Below, one piece after another: positions 27,783 through 35,537 of a stretch of 64,000 bases of DNA. Under the pieces are notes generated by a model. The model searched no databases. It saw only the letters and a program-made list of their open reading frames with translations, and was not told where the DNA came from. A program made the position numbers and the translations under genes. The stretch is from the NCBI GenBank assembly GCA_017469795.1, contig JAFUFT010000052.1, forward strand, positions 1-64,000. Reading direction: 5' to 3'. The stretch is from Oscillospiraceae bacterium. GTDB lineage: Bacteria; Bacillota; Clostridia; Oscillospirales; Oscillospiraceae. The stretch's first letter is position 1; every line of letters begins with the position of its first letter.

Positions 27783-28112
27783 ATGAATGACCAGGTTTTA
27801 AATGAACTGTATCAGGTGGTTCTGGACCGAAAGGAACACCCAATGGAGGGCAGCTATACCTGCTATCTCTTTGAGAAGGGATTGGATAAGATCCTGAAGA
27901 AAGTGGGGGAGGAGAGCGCTGAAACGATCATCGCCGCAAAAAATAATGTTCCCTCCGATACCGTAGGGGAGATCTCTGATCTGATTTATCACCTGATGGT
28001 GATGATGGCGGAAAAAGGAATCCCGCTGGAAGACGTGCTGGAAGAACTGGACCGGCGCAGCAAAAAAATCGGAAACCTGAAAAAGATGCATGTATCCGAC
28101 CATAATACGTGA
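27783..28112 (+). CDS. hisE: Phosphoribosyl-ATP diphosphatase
   Basis: A 109-residue all-alpha pyrophosphohydrolase of the MazG-like fold that converts PR-ATP to PR-AMP. The motif KVGEESAETIIAAKN and the following EISDLIYHLMVMM are typical. It ends the operon. hisC (aminotransferase) and a histidinol phosphatase are not in the cluster and must be encoded elsewhere if the pathway is complete. No clear terminator follows. Confidence 0.96.
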   Translation: MNDQVLNELYQVVLDRKEHPMEGSYTCYLFEKGLDKILKKVGEESAETIIAAKNNVPSDTVGEISDLIYHLMVMMAEKGIPLEDVLEELDRRSKKIGNLKKMHVSDHNT

Positions 28113-28139
28113 ACAATTCGAAAATGTTTCCGGAACCGC

Positions 28140-28168
28140 TTTACTTTTTCTGAAAATTAGAGTAAGAT
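28140..28168 (+). promoter_or_regulatory. Candidate promoter of ireB
   Basis: TTTACT and TAAGAT are 17 bases apart, with the predicted start about 30 bases before the ireB start codon. Confidence 0.35.
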
Positions 28169-28204
28169 AGGTTCGATACCAGATTGAAATGGGGGTTATA
28201 CCGA

Positions 28205-28450
28205 ATGGAAGACGCGACCATCAAATTTCAACTGACAGAGGACACCAACAAGGAAATGAAGCGGATTCTAACGTCGGTGTACTGCTCGCTCAGCGAAAAA
28301 GGATACAATCCGATCAACCAGATCGTAGGTTATCTGCTCAGTGAGGATCCTACCTACATCACAAACTACAATAACGCCCGGAAAGAGATCACGATGATCG
28401 ATCGGGACGAGTTGATGCAGGCGCTGGTGAAAAATTATCTGTTCGGCTGA
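28205..28450 (+). CDS. IreB family regulatory phosphoprotein
   Basis: An 81-residue protein of the IreB (former DUF965/YrzL) family. The near-invariant core GYNPINQIVGYLLSEDPTYITNYNNARKEI is clear when read in parts (GYNPINQ, GYLLS, DPTYIT). In enterococci IreB is a substrate of the Ser/Thr kinase IreK and affects cephalosporin resistance. Thr residues near the N-terminus are candidate phosphosites by analogy. ATG 28205 is chosen because GGGGG lies upstream. It commonly sits next to ruvX in Firmicutes, but not here. Confidence 0.9.
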   Translation: MEDATIKFQLTEDTNKEMKRILTSVYCSLSEKGYNPINQIVGYLLSEDPTYITNYNNARKEITMIDRDELMQALVKNYLFG

Positions 28451-28462
28451 AATGACAAAGCC

Positions 28463-28493
28463 AAGGACGCCCTGATTACAGGGCGCCCTTTTT
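28463..28493 (+). terminator. Terminator after ireB
   Basis: AAGGACGCCCTG pairs with CAGGGCGCCCTT (one mismatch) around an ATTA loop, followed by a T-run. A second small CCCCC/GGGGG hairpin follows at 28496-28515. Confidence 0.85.
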
Positions 28494-28603
28494 GCCCCCT
28501 GATTTATTGGGGGAATCTCACAACTGAATATGGAATCTCCGATGCGCTTTGTGGCTATTTTGTTAATTTTAGATGAATTTCTTGACAGAATGGGCTGAAA
28601 AGG

Positions 28604-28632
28604 TTGACACAGAGAAAACAATGTGTTACAAT
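28604..28632 (+). promoter_or_regulatory. Strong promoter of the 96-residue protein
   Basis: A perfect TTGACA (28604-28609) and TACAAT (28627-28632) are 17 bases apart. A second TTGACA at 28582 has no matching -10. Confidence 0.85.
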
Positions 28633-28662
28633 TCGGTTACATTCGCAGAAAGGAGAAACAAT

Positions 28663-28953
28663 ATGGCTACAGATTCCAAGAAAACCCTCTTGTATAAGGG
28701 CCGTCCCCTGATGCGAAAGGACAACATCATCTATTACGGTTCCATGGCTGATCCGTATATCGTGATGATGCAGATCCTCGAGACCAAAAAGGTCGGTGAT
28801 GAGGATGTGGCGTCCAAGGTTTCCGTCCAGCTTCAGCTGACGGATCCCAACGTGAAAGCCCGTGACCGGGTGACCAAGCGTACTGAGAAAGACGGCGTCT
28901 TCTCTGCCTTGGATGTGGGCAGTGTCTGGCTGGAACGGGCACTGAGCAAATGA
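28663..28953 (+). CDS. Conserved hypothetical small protein, unrecognised
   Basis: A 96-residue soluble protein with no signal peptide or membrane segment. Charged residues alternate with hydrophobic ones as in a small beta-rich fold; a central PYIVMMQILETKKV and a Lys/Arg-rich stretch near residues 68-80 stand out. I do not recognise the family. The promoter is near consensus and AAGGAGAAAC precedes ATG 28663, so strong expression is likely. The frame is open to 28573 but this would run over the promoter. It lies between ireB and a wall hydrolase, with no terminator before the latter. Confidence 0.7.
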   Translation: MATDSKKTLLYKGRPLMRKDNIIYYGSMADPYIVMMQILETKKVGDEDVASKVSVQLQLTDPNVKARDRVTKRTEKDGVFSALDVGSVWLERALSK

Positions 28954-29006
28954 TCATTTAACCCTGGCATTCGGTCCACAAAGCAGCAAACGGAGGTTAC
29001 ATATTT

Positions 29007-30470
29007 ATGAAGTTTTATCGCAGTGCGAGACTAATGAGTTTTATTCTGGCGGCAACGATGGCATGCGGAACCACCGCCATGGCTGCGAATTCTGTCAATG
29101 AGCAGAATCTCCCGGCCAAGGTGATGAACGAATCCGATGCGCCGGTCGTTGTCAGCAGCGAGATCACCGGCACCGCCATGGGCCTTGGTTCCGTGGATGT
29201 TCTGGGCGTTTATGTCCGGGAAAACCCCACCAAGGATTCTGAGATCCTGACCATGGTCGGACAGAACGACAATGTTCTGGTGCTCTCCAAGGAAGGCGAT
29301 TGGTATCGCGTCAACTGCAACGGTGTTACAGGCTTTGTCAGCAAAGACTATATGACAGTCGCAGATTCCGGCGATGCGGATCTCGGTTACGGCCTTGTGA
29401 AAAGCGGCGCCAATATCCGTACAGAGCCCAAGGAAGACAGTGAGACCGTAGAAAGCATTGCAGAGGACGATGTGGTTACCATCACCGGCATCACAGACGG
29501 ATGGTATCAGATTGCTCTCAGCGACGGCGGCAGCGGTTATGTCCGCAGCGATCTGATCGATCCCACCGCAGAGATCCCCGCACAGAAGATTTTCAATTAC
29601 GCGGTGATTGAGTGTGCAGCAGCCAACCTCAGAAGCGCTCCGGATGCGGACGCAGAAAAGATGGACGTGCTGTTCAACGGCAGCCTCTGCACCCTGGTGG
29701 AGCAGGTAGGCGACTGGTATCAGGTAGAGTACGGTGAAACCACCGGTTATATCTACGCGCCTCTCATGAGCGCGACCAACGACGAATCTGACGGTTCCAC
29801 GGAAGTCGAAACGCTCAGCGAGGCCACCGAGCGGATCGAAGCGGAGGAAGCTGCTGCAGCTGCGGCTGCTGCCGCAGAAGAGGCTTCTCACCATCACAGT
29901 GAGCCTACTCCGCATTATGACGCTCCCGAGGATACCTACTCCGAGCCCGAGTATGATGAGCCCGAGTACGAAGAAGAGGATACCTACTCCGAGCCCGAAT
30001 ATGATGAGCCCGAGTACGAAGAAGAGGGCTCCTACGACGATTATGAGGAAGAAGACACCTATGAGGAGCCTTCCTACAATTCCTCCGTTGGAGATCAGAT
30101 CGTCAGTGTGGCCATGGATTATCTTGGTGTTCCCTATGTTTACGGCGGAACTTCTCCCTATGGCTTTGACTGCTCCGGTTTTGTCCAGTATGTCTACAGC
30201 CGCTGCGGCTACTCCATCTCCAGGACCGCGCAGCCTCAGTACTCTGACGGCTATTACGTCTCATATTCCAGCCTGCAGCCCGGTGATCTGGTGTTCTTCT
30301 CTGCCACGGACGGCTCTGCGTACAGCAGCAGCATCGACGGCATCTCCCATGTCGGCATTTACATCGGCGGTGGTCAGTTCATCCACGCCGGCGGAAGCCA
30401 GGTGAAGATCACGTCTCTGAATGACGATTGGTATTCACCCAAGTATTGGGGCGCTTGCCGGATTGTTTAA
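29007..30470 (+). CDS. SH3-domain NlpC/P60 cell-wall endopeptidase
   Basis: A 487-residue secreted enzyme expected to cut peptide bonds in peptidoglycan stems. There is a signal peptide (about 1-27), then three bacterial SH3 repeats (about 60-115, 128-185, 196-252), an Ala-rich and His-containing linker, an acidic Glu/Tyr/Pro-rich spacer with an exact repeat, and a C-terminal NlpC/P60 domain (about 365-487). Catalytic Cys is in FDCSGFVQYVY, His in SHVGIYIGG, with the third polar residue in FIHAGG. ACGGAGG precedes the start. It is followed by a strong terminator. Confidence 0.95.
   Translation: MKFYRSARLMSFILAATMACGTTAMAANSVNEQNLPAKVMNESDAPVVVSSEITGTAMGLGSVDVLGVYVRENPTKDSEILTMVGQNDNVLVLSKEGDWYRVNCNGVTGFVSKDYMTVADSGDADLGYGLVKSGANIRTEPKEDSETVESIAEDDVVTITGITDGWYQIALSDGGSGYVRSDLIDPTAEIPAQKIFNYAVIECAAANLRSAPDADAEKMDVLFNGSLCTLVEQVGDWYQVEYGETTGYIYAPLMSATNDESDGSTEVETLSEATERIEAEEAAAAAAAAAEEASHHHSEPTPHYDAPEDTYSEPEYDEPEYEEEDTYSEPEYDEPEYEEEGSYDDYEEEDTYEEPSYNSSVGDQIVSVAMDYLGVPYVYGGTSPYGFDCSGFVQYVYSRCGYSISRTAQPQYSDGYYVSYSSLQPGDLVFFSATDGSAYSSSIDGISHVGIYIGGGQFIHAGGSQVKITSLNDDWYSPKYWGACRIV
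29928..30023 (+). repeat. Two-copy 48-bp tandem repeat in the NlpC/P60 spacer
   Basis: Two in-frame 16-codon units (29928-29975 and 29976-30023) differ by one silent base. Each encodes EDTYSEPEYDEPEYEE. Such repeats can vary in number between strains by slippage. Confidence 0.95.
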
Positions 30471-30481
30471 ATGAAAACGAT

Positions 30482-30511
30482 CCTCCGCTCTCGAAAGAGG
30501 GCGGAGGTTTT
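30482..30511 (+). terminator. Terminator of the NlpC/P60 gene
   Basis: CCTCCGC-TCTC (30482-30492) pairs with 30497-30507 around a GAAA tetraloop, followed by TTTTC. Confidence 0.9.
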
Positions 30512-30520
30512 CTGTTATGA

Positions 30521-30548
30521 AAAAATCCTGCCGAAAGGCAGGATTTTT
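30521..30548. terminator. Bidirectional terminator at the 3' end of rnpB
   Basis: AAAAATCCTGCC and GGCAGGATTTTT form a perfect 12-bp stem with a GAAA loop. It starts one base past the predicted 3' end of rnpB on the minus strand. Confidence 0.92.
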
Positions 30549-30957
30549 GTGATCTGGCCTGTAAGCCGGGTTCTGTAATCGACAGCCATCTATCTAGGCC
30601 CAGCGTTGCCGCTGGGCTCCAGCCACCTGAGCGGGGACAGCCGGGCCGGCCTTGTCCCCAATGCGGTGTTGCTCCGGATAGAGTTTACAGGACTGCGCGC
30701 TTTTACACGGCAGCCGGTGAGCTCTTACCTCGCCTTTCCACCCTTACCGCCGCAGCCGCCAATTGCACGATCAGGCGAGCTCAAAGGCTCAAAAGGTTGA
30801 CATCGTGATGGCGTGAAGCGGCGGCGGTATATTTCTGTTGCACTTTTCCTATAGTCGCCTACGGCGGGCGTTACCCGTTATCCTTGCCCTATGGAGCCCG
30901 GACTTTCCTCACAGGGGGCCTTTCGGCACACCGTGCGCGGCTGTCCGGCCAGGTCAC
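30549..30957 (-). ncRNA. rnpB: RNase P RNA, bacterial type A-like
   Basis: The catalytic RNA of RNase P, which matures the 5' ends of tRNAs. Read on the minus strand it has the universal 5' block GAGGAAAGTCCGGGCTCC and the 3' block ACAGAACCCGGCTTACAGGCC, read in parts. The first helix (P1) is seen as GTGACCTGGCC at the 5' end pairing with GGCCAGATCAC at the 3' end. The length is about 409 bases. Ends are set by P1 and the adjoining terminator and may be off by a few bases. The whole 30471-31101 interval has no protein gene. Confidence 0.95.
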
Positions 30958-30964
30958 GTTTCAT

Positions 30965-30993
30965 ATCATACTGTACTTTTACCGCGTTGTCAA
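30965..30993 (-). promoter_or_regulatory. Promoter of rnpB
   Basis: On the minus strand TTGACA (30993-30988) and TATGAT (30970-30965) are 17 bases apart, with the 5' end of the RNA eight bases beyond. Confidence 0.88.
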
Positions 30994-31042
30994 ATGCATT
31001 TGAGGTTGCAATTTAGGACTATCTTTTTTTCGGAAAAGAAGG

Positions 31043-31053
31043 TATAATATAAT
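31043..31053 (+). promoter_or_regulatory. Probable -10 of the nusB promoter
   Basis: Two overlapping perfect TATAAT boxes (31043-31048 and 31048-31053) lie about 50 bases before nusB. The -35 region is only T-rich. Confidence 0.4.
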
Positions 31054-31101
31054 TTGGTATTTTATGCTGAGATTCAGCTTTGATAGACGGAGGAGAATAC
31101 T

Positions 31102-31545
31102 ATGACCAGAAGCAATGCCCGGGAAATCGCCATGCACCTGATCTTTGAGATGGAGTATCACGATGAGCTTCCCGAGGAATTGATCCAGGCTGTTTTCAGT
31201 CAGGACTACTATCCGGAACTCGCCGGGGAGAGCGAACTGTACCAGGAGAAGCCCAACGCCAAACAAATGCGTTACATCGAGCAGTGTGTATGCGGGGTTT
31301 ATGCAAATAAACCGGAAATCGACGGAATCATTGAACAGTACGCCGTGGGCTGGAAACTCAGCCGGATCTCAAAGGTGTCCCTTGCAGTGCTGCGTCTTGC
31401 GATCTTTGAAATTCTCTATGTGGAAGACGCTCCCACCGGCGTTGTAATCAACGAAGCAGTGGAGATTGCGCGCCGCTATGAAGAAGAGGAGAAGGTCTCT
31501 TTTATCAACGGGATCCTGGGATCCTTTGCGCGGGCACAGCAATGA
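31102..31545 (+). CDS. nusB: Transcription antitermination factor NusB
   Basis: A 147-residue all-helical RNA-binding protein that, with NusE, binds boxA in rRNA operons. It opens with RSNAREIAMHLIFEMEY and contains the typical KLSRISKVSLAVLRLAIFEI and VVINEAVEIARRY, read in parts. ACGGAGGAG precedes the start. It leads the nusB to recN cluster, which runs in the order usual for Firmicutes but with a TsaD-like gene in the position where folD is often found. It overlaps the next gene by four bases. Confidence 0.95.
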   Translation: MTRSNAREIAMHLIFEMEYHDELPEELIQAVFSQDYYPELAGESELYQEKPNAKQMRYIEQCVCGVYANKPEIDGIIEQYAVGWKLSRISKVSLAVLRLAIFEILYVEDAPTGVVINEAVEIARRYEEEEKVSFINGILGSFARAQQ

Positions 31546-32450
31546 TTGCGCTCGGCTTTGACACAAGCAACTATACCACATCCTGCGCCTGGTTTGATGG
31601 GACCGGCGGCGAGAATTCCGGCCGCCTGCTGGAGGTGAAGTCCGGTGAGTTGGGACTGCGTCAATCTGACGCCCTATTCCAGCATGTGAAACGGCTTCCG
31701 GAAATCCTTGCGGATCTGTCCCTGCCGAAAGACATCCGCGCCGTTGGGGCAAGCACCCGCCCCCGGGCAGTTGTCGGCTCTTATATGCCCTGTTTTCTGG
31801 CAGGAGCCTCCCAGGCTCAAGTGGTTGCGAAAGCACTTCAGGTTCCGTTTTACGCGTTTTCCCATCAGCAGGGCCATCTGGCGGCAGTGCTTTGGAGCGC
31901 CGGCCGCATGGACCTGCTGGAGCGAGACTTTCTGGCGTGGCATCTTTCCGGCGGAACTACTGAACTTCTTTTGGTGAAACCGGGATTGCAGGCGGAGAAG
32001 ATCGGCGGCACCCGGGACCTGTCGGCAGGTCAGCTCATTGACCGGACCGGACAGATGCTTGGACTGGATTTCCCGGCCGGGAAGGCCATCGACGCGCTTG
32101 CAGGAGACCTTCAGATGGGTGCTTATCCGGTCAAGGTCCATAATATGGAGTTTTCCCTGTCCGGGATGCAGAATAAAACCGAGCAGATGCACAAAAGCGG
32201 CGCCTCTGATGCGGAAACTGCGGCTTTTGCGCTGTCCTGTGTGGCGGACGCTGTGAAAAAGGCAACTGAACAGGCACTGGGGCAATACGGCGGGCTTCCG
32301 GTGGTGTTTACCGGCGGTGTAGCATCAAACTCTCAGCTCCGGCGGAATATGGCGCCCCTTGGCGCCTTATTTGGTCCCCCGCAGTTTTCCACAGATAACG
32401 CCATGGGGATCGCTGTTTTAACGTATTATGCGGAGAAGCAACATGGATGA
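31542..32450 (+). CDS. TsaD/Gcp-like protein (O-sialoglycoprotein endopeptidase family paralogue)
   Basis: A 302-residue protein with the ASKHA-like fold of TsaD. The N-terminal LGFDTSNYTTSCAW replaces the TsaD GIETSCDET signature. The usual HxxxH metal motif appears only as SHQQGHLA near residue 106. It lacks full-length TsaD features (about 335-340 residues), so it is probably a paralogue of the tRNA threonylcarbamoyl enzyme rather than TsaD itself. A second, true tsaD is expected elsewhere. It overlaps nusB by four bases and xseA by eight, indicating tight coupling. Its function is not established. Confidence 0.78.
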   Translation: MIALGFDTSNYTTSCAWFDGTGGENSGRLLEVKSGELGLRQSDALFQHVKRLPEILADLSLPKDIRAVGASTRPRAVVGSYMPCFLAGASQAQVVAKALQVPFYAFSHQQGHLAAVLWSAGRMDLLERDFLAWHLSGGTTELLLVKPGLQAEKIGGTRDLSAGQLIDRTGQMLGLDFPAGKAIDALAGDLQMGAYPVKVHNMEFSLSGMQNKTEQMHKSGASDAETAAFALSCVADAVKKATEQALGQYGGLPVVFTGGVASNSQLRRNMAPLGALFGPPQFSTDNAMGIAVLTYYAEKQHG

Positions 32451-33717
32451 ACAATTGATCTTAGAAGTTAGTCAGGTCACAAGCTATATCAAGGAGATCA
32501 TGGACAGCGACGGTCTGCTGACCGGCCTGTGCATTCGCGGCGAATTGAGCAATTATAAGACCTATCCCTCGGGACATCACTATTTCACGCTGAAGGACGG
32601 GAAAGCGGCGCTGAGCTGCGTCATGTTCCGCTCCAATGCGATGCGCCTGCGGTTCCGGCCGGAGAACGGTATGACGGTGTTGGCCGCCGGACGGATCACA
32701 GTCTATGAACGTGACGGGAAATACCAGCTTTACTGTGTTTCTATGAGTCCGGAAGGGGCAGGAGATCTCTCCGTTGCGTTTGAACAGCTGAAGAAGAAGC
32801 TCTCAGCGGAAGGTCTGTTCGATGAATCCCATAAAAAGCCCATACCGAAGTATCCGCATCGGATCGCGCTGATCACCTCTTCCGCAGGCGCTGCGCTTCA
32901 CGATATGCTCCGGATTCTGGGGCAGCGGTATCCGCTCTCGGAAGTGAAACTGCTTCCGGTTCGGGTACAGGGAGCAGAGGCGCCCGGAGAAATCGCCGCA
33001 GCTCTGGATCACGCAAATCGTTGCCGTGTGGCAGATTTGATCATAACCGGACGGGGCGGCGGCTCCATGGAAGATCTCTGGGCCTTTAACGAAGAGATCG
33101 TTGCGCGGGCCATTTACCGGTCTGAGATCCCGGTGATCTCTGCAGTGGGACACGAGCCGGACGTGACGATCTCCGATTATGTGGCGGATCTTCGGGCCGC
33201 AACGCCCTCCAACGCCGCAGAGCTGGCCACCCCGGACAAGCAGGATCTCATTGTTCGGCTGCGGCACCTGAACTCCCGTATGGCCCAGAGCCTCGGGAAG
33301 CGTCTCAAGCTCTCCCGCCAGCAGCTTTCTTTGCGGACCAGCGCCAGAGTTCTGCGATCTCCTATGGAATACCTGGAGGACAGGAGGCAGCAGCTCGACA
33401 GCGATATGGAGCGGCTGGCGCAGCTGATGACGATGCACAGCGGCAAGGCGAGAACCGATCTTCTGCGGAGGCAGGAACGGCTTCCGGCCGCCTGGCAGTC
33501 GAGCATCCTCAACCGCAGGCAGCAATCAGGCACCCTGGCTGCGAGGCTGGACGCAATGAGCCCGCTGAAGGTCCTTTCCAGGGGATACAGCATTACAGAG
33601 AAGTCCGGCGGCAGCGCGATTCGCTCCGCTTCGGAATTGAAAGCCGGTGAACAGATCCGGATCCGATTCTCAAAAGGGTCTGCGCTTGCATCGGTGGATC
33701 AGATCATGGAGGAATAA
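32443..33717 (+). CDS. xseA: Exodeoxyribonuclease VII large subunit
   Basis: A 424-residue catalytic subunit of ExoVII, which degrades single-stranded DNA from both ends. The N-terminal OB domain (LEVSQVTSYIKEI, RGELSNYKTYPSGHHYFTLKD in parts) is followed by the nuclease core (ITSSAGAALHDM, GRGGGSMEDLWAFNEE, SAVGHEPDVTISD) and a long coiled coil. ATG 32443 is chosen because GGAGAAG lies just upstream; an ATG at 32428 lies before this site. The xseB gene follows after two bases. Confidence 0.96.
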   Translation: MDEQLILEVSQVTSYIKEIMDSDGLLTGLCIRGELSNYKTYPSGHHYFTLKDGKAALSCVMFRSNAMRLRFRPENGMTVLAAGRITVYERDGKYQLYCVSMSPEGAGDLSVAFEQLKKKLSAEGLFDESHKKPIPKYPHRIALITSSAGAALHDMLRILGQRYPLSEVKLLPVRVQGAEAPGEIAAALDHANRCRVADLIITGRGGGSMEDLWAFNEEIVARAIYRSEIPVISAVGHEPDVTISDYVADLRAATPSNAAELATPDKQDLIVRLRHLNSRMAQSLGKRLKLSRQQLSLRTSARVLRSPMEYLEDRRQQLDSDMERLAQLMTMHSGKARTDLLRRQERLPAAWQSSILNRRQQSGTLAARLDAMSPLKVLSRGYSITEKSGGSAIRSASELKAGEQIRIRFSKGSALASVDQIMEE

Positions 33718-33719
33718 TC

Positions 33720-33950
33720 ATGGCTAAAAAATCACAGACCTTTGAAGCTTCTATGGAGCGGCTGGATGAGATCGTTAAGCTCCTGGAAAACGGCGATGTG
33801 AGTCTGGAGGAATCCATCCGGCTGTTTGAAGAGGGGACGAAACTGTCCGCCCAATGCAGCAAGCTGCTGGATGAAGCCGAGCTGAAGGTCACACAGCTCA
33901 TGCAGGGGCCGGATGGCACGCCCGTGGAGCAGGAGATTCCCAATGCCTGA
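33720..33950 (+). CDS. xseB: Exodeoxyribonuclease VII small subunit
   Basis: A 76-residue helical protein that binds the coiled coil of XseA and is needed for ExoVII activity. The motif FEASMERLDEIVKLLENGDVSLEESIRLFEEG (read in parts) is typical. GAGGAATA precedes ATG. Its 3' end overlaps the ispA start by eight bases. Confidence 0.96.
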   Translation: MAKKSQTFEASMERLDEIVKLLENGDVSLEESIRLFEEGTKLSAQCSKLLDEAELKVTQLMQGPDGTPVEQEIPNA

Positions 33951-34824
33951 GTTCAGTGAGGAGCTGAAGCGGCTCCAGGCAATGACAGAGTCGTATCTCG
34001 CGGAGCAATTCACGCAGCAGGCCGAATACGGCGTTCTTCTCGAAGCCATGCGATACAGCCTGATGGCGGGCGGGAAAAGGATCCGTCCCGTCCTGGTGAT
34101 GGCCTTTTGCGAGGCATGCGGAGGATCTGCAGAAACTGCGCTGCCTGCTGCCGGCGCGATTGAAATGATCCACACCTATTCGCTGATCCATGATGATCTG
34201 CCGTGCATGGACAATGACGATTACCGCCGCGGCATGCTGACCAATCACAAGGTGTACGGAGAAGACATCGCAACGCTGGCCGGAGATGCGCTCCAGCCGG
34301 CTGCGTTCCGGACGCTGTCCTTGCTTTCGGTCTCTCCGGCGCAGACGCTTCGATGCGTCAGGATCCTTGCCGAAGCGGCAGGGGAACACGGAATGGTTGC
34401 CGGTCAGATCCTGGATCTTTCCGGGGAAACACGCGCGTTGACAGAAGCGGAACTTCGGGAAGTCCATCTTCACAAAACCGGAGACCTGATTCGGGCGGCA
34501 TGTCAGATGGGAACCGTTCTCGGAGGCGGATCAGAGGAACAGATCAATGCCGCCGGAGATTTTGCGCTGCATCTGGGTATGGCTTTCCAGATCCGTGATG
34601 ATATTCTGGATTGCGTCGGCACAGCGGAAGAACTCGGGAAGCCCATTGGATCCGATGCGGAAAACGGCAAAAGCACGTTCGTGACGCTGTTTGGCCTGGA
34701 TCGTTGCCAGGAGTTGGTTGCACAGGAAACAGATCTGGCCCTTGACGCACTTCAAAACGGCGGGTTTATTCGAACCGATTTTCTTGAAAAACTGGCAAAA
34801 TCCATGGTTTCCCGCCGCAAATGA
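33943..34824 (+). CDS. ispA: Farnesyl (geranyl) diphosphate synthase
   Basis: A 293-residue trans-prenyltransferase that makes farnesyl diphosphate from isopentenyl and dimethylallyl diphosphate, the substrate of UppS. GGKRIRPVL, the first Asp-rich motif HDDLPCMDND with RRG, and the second Asp-rich motif DDILD are intact. ATG 33943 is preferred for its GGAG upstream. A promoter and the long structured RNA follow directly. Confidence 0.96.
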   Translation: MPEFSEELKRLQAMTESYLAEQFTQQAEYGVLLEAMRYSLMAGGKRIRPVLVMAFCEACGGSAETALPAAGAIEMIHTYSLIHDDLPCMDNDDYRRGMLTNHKVYGEDIATLAGDALQPAAFRTLSLLSVSPAQTLRCVRILAEAAGEHGMVAGQILDLSGETRALTEAELREVHLHKTGDLIRAACQMGTVLGGGSEEQINAAGDFALHLGMAFQIRDDILDCVGTAEELGKPIGSDAENGKSTFVTLFGLDRCQELVAQETDLALDALQNGGFIRTDFLEKLAKSMVSRRK

Positions 34825-34847
34825 TGACTCATTTCCAATAAAATACG

Positions 34848-34875
34848 TTGCAAAACTCAAGTGATATGCTATAAT
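34848..34875 (+). promoter_or_regulatory. Promoter of the OLE-type RNA
   Basis: TTGCAA (34848-34853) and a perfect TATAAT (34870-34875) are 16 bases apart. A transcript would start near 34882, right where the gene-free region begins. Confidence 0.65.
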
Positions 34876-34881
34876 ATTCAG

Positions 34882-35510
34882 CATGCATTCATTCGCTATT
34901 TTCCTTATGACGGCGCAGTATTCTAGTCAGAGCCCACGGTTCTTAGGGAGGGCCTAAAAATCCTCTGAAGGGCATATCGATGAAGTCCCTGGTGCTTGCT
35001 TGTTACGCCCAGTTTCGGGTGGGTGCTGGGGGTTAAGGATTTCGGGCGATTCTCAATGGCATGAGAACCTCGACCCGGCTTCCGTGGAGACCTGTTATTG
35101 TGCGACAGCCTGCGTATCTTGTGTACCAATGGGGACTGCGTACGAAACAGGATTAAACCTGTAAGGCGGTGCAATCGTGCTGCGTACAGTGTAGCCTGCC
35201 TTGCGTGGCTGTGGAGGAAAGAGGAGCTACGCGCACAGGTCTGCCGGCCGCAGATTTTGTGTGATATTCTCTTGAAACCTCATCTGCAAAAGAGGCTAAA
35301 GAACTGATGGGACTGTTGTGGAAAGCACCTAGACTGTCCATGTGGGGCAGACGGGGGATTACAGTGCGGACTAAGTGGCAATCGGGCATCGGCAAGGGTG
35401 ACCTGCCGGCACGGACTCCAAGGGGAAACCACCTCACCGGCAACGGGAGGCAGTCCGCGGGGAAAACCAGCCAGACCTAAGCCGTAAGATTAATCCCGTC
35501 TGCTGCCGTC
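34882..35510 (+). ncRNA. ole: OLE RNA (ornate large extremophilic RNA)
   Basis: About 630 gene-free bases between ispA and an OapA-like gene. OLE RNAs are about 600 bases and are known in exactly this position in Firmicutes, followed by oapA, dxs, tlyA, argR and recN. Independent structural signs: a 3' domain closed by 35347-35355 with 35495-35503 plus ATTA (35358-35361) with TAAT (35491-35494); a stem 35366-35372 with 35452-35458; CGGCA/TGCCG at 35390-35408; GATTCTCA/TGAGAACC near 35049-35069; and ACAGG/CCTGT at 35147-35162. No ribosome binding site with a credible frame is present. The identity rests on context and structure; I could not score it against the covariance model. In Bacillus halodurans the RNA forms a membrane complex linked to alcohol, cold and magnesium tolerance. 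Confidence 0.82.
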
Positions 35511-35537
35511 AATTTAATTGATTCCTGGAGGTTGCTC

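Noticed and set aside
28582-28587. A second TTGACA box before the 96-residue protein
   Set aside because: No -10-like hexamer is found 16-18 bases downstream, unlike the box at 28604.
34923-35443. Short frames of 60-96 codons inside the OLE region on both strands
   Set aside because: They lack ribosome binding sites, have atypical composition and overlap the paired stems of the RNA.
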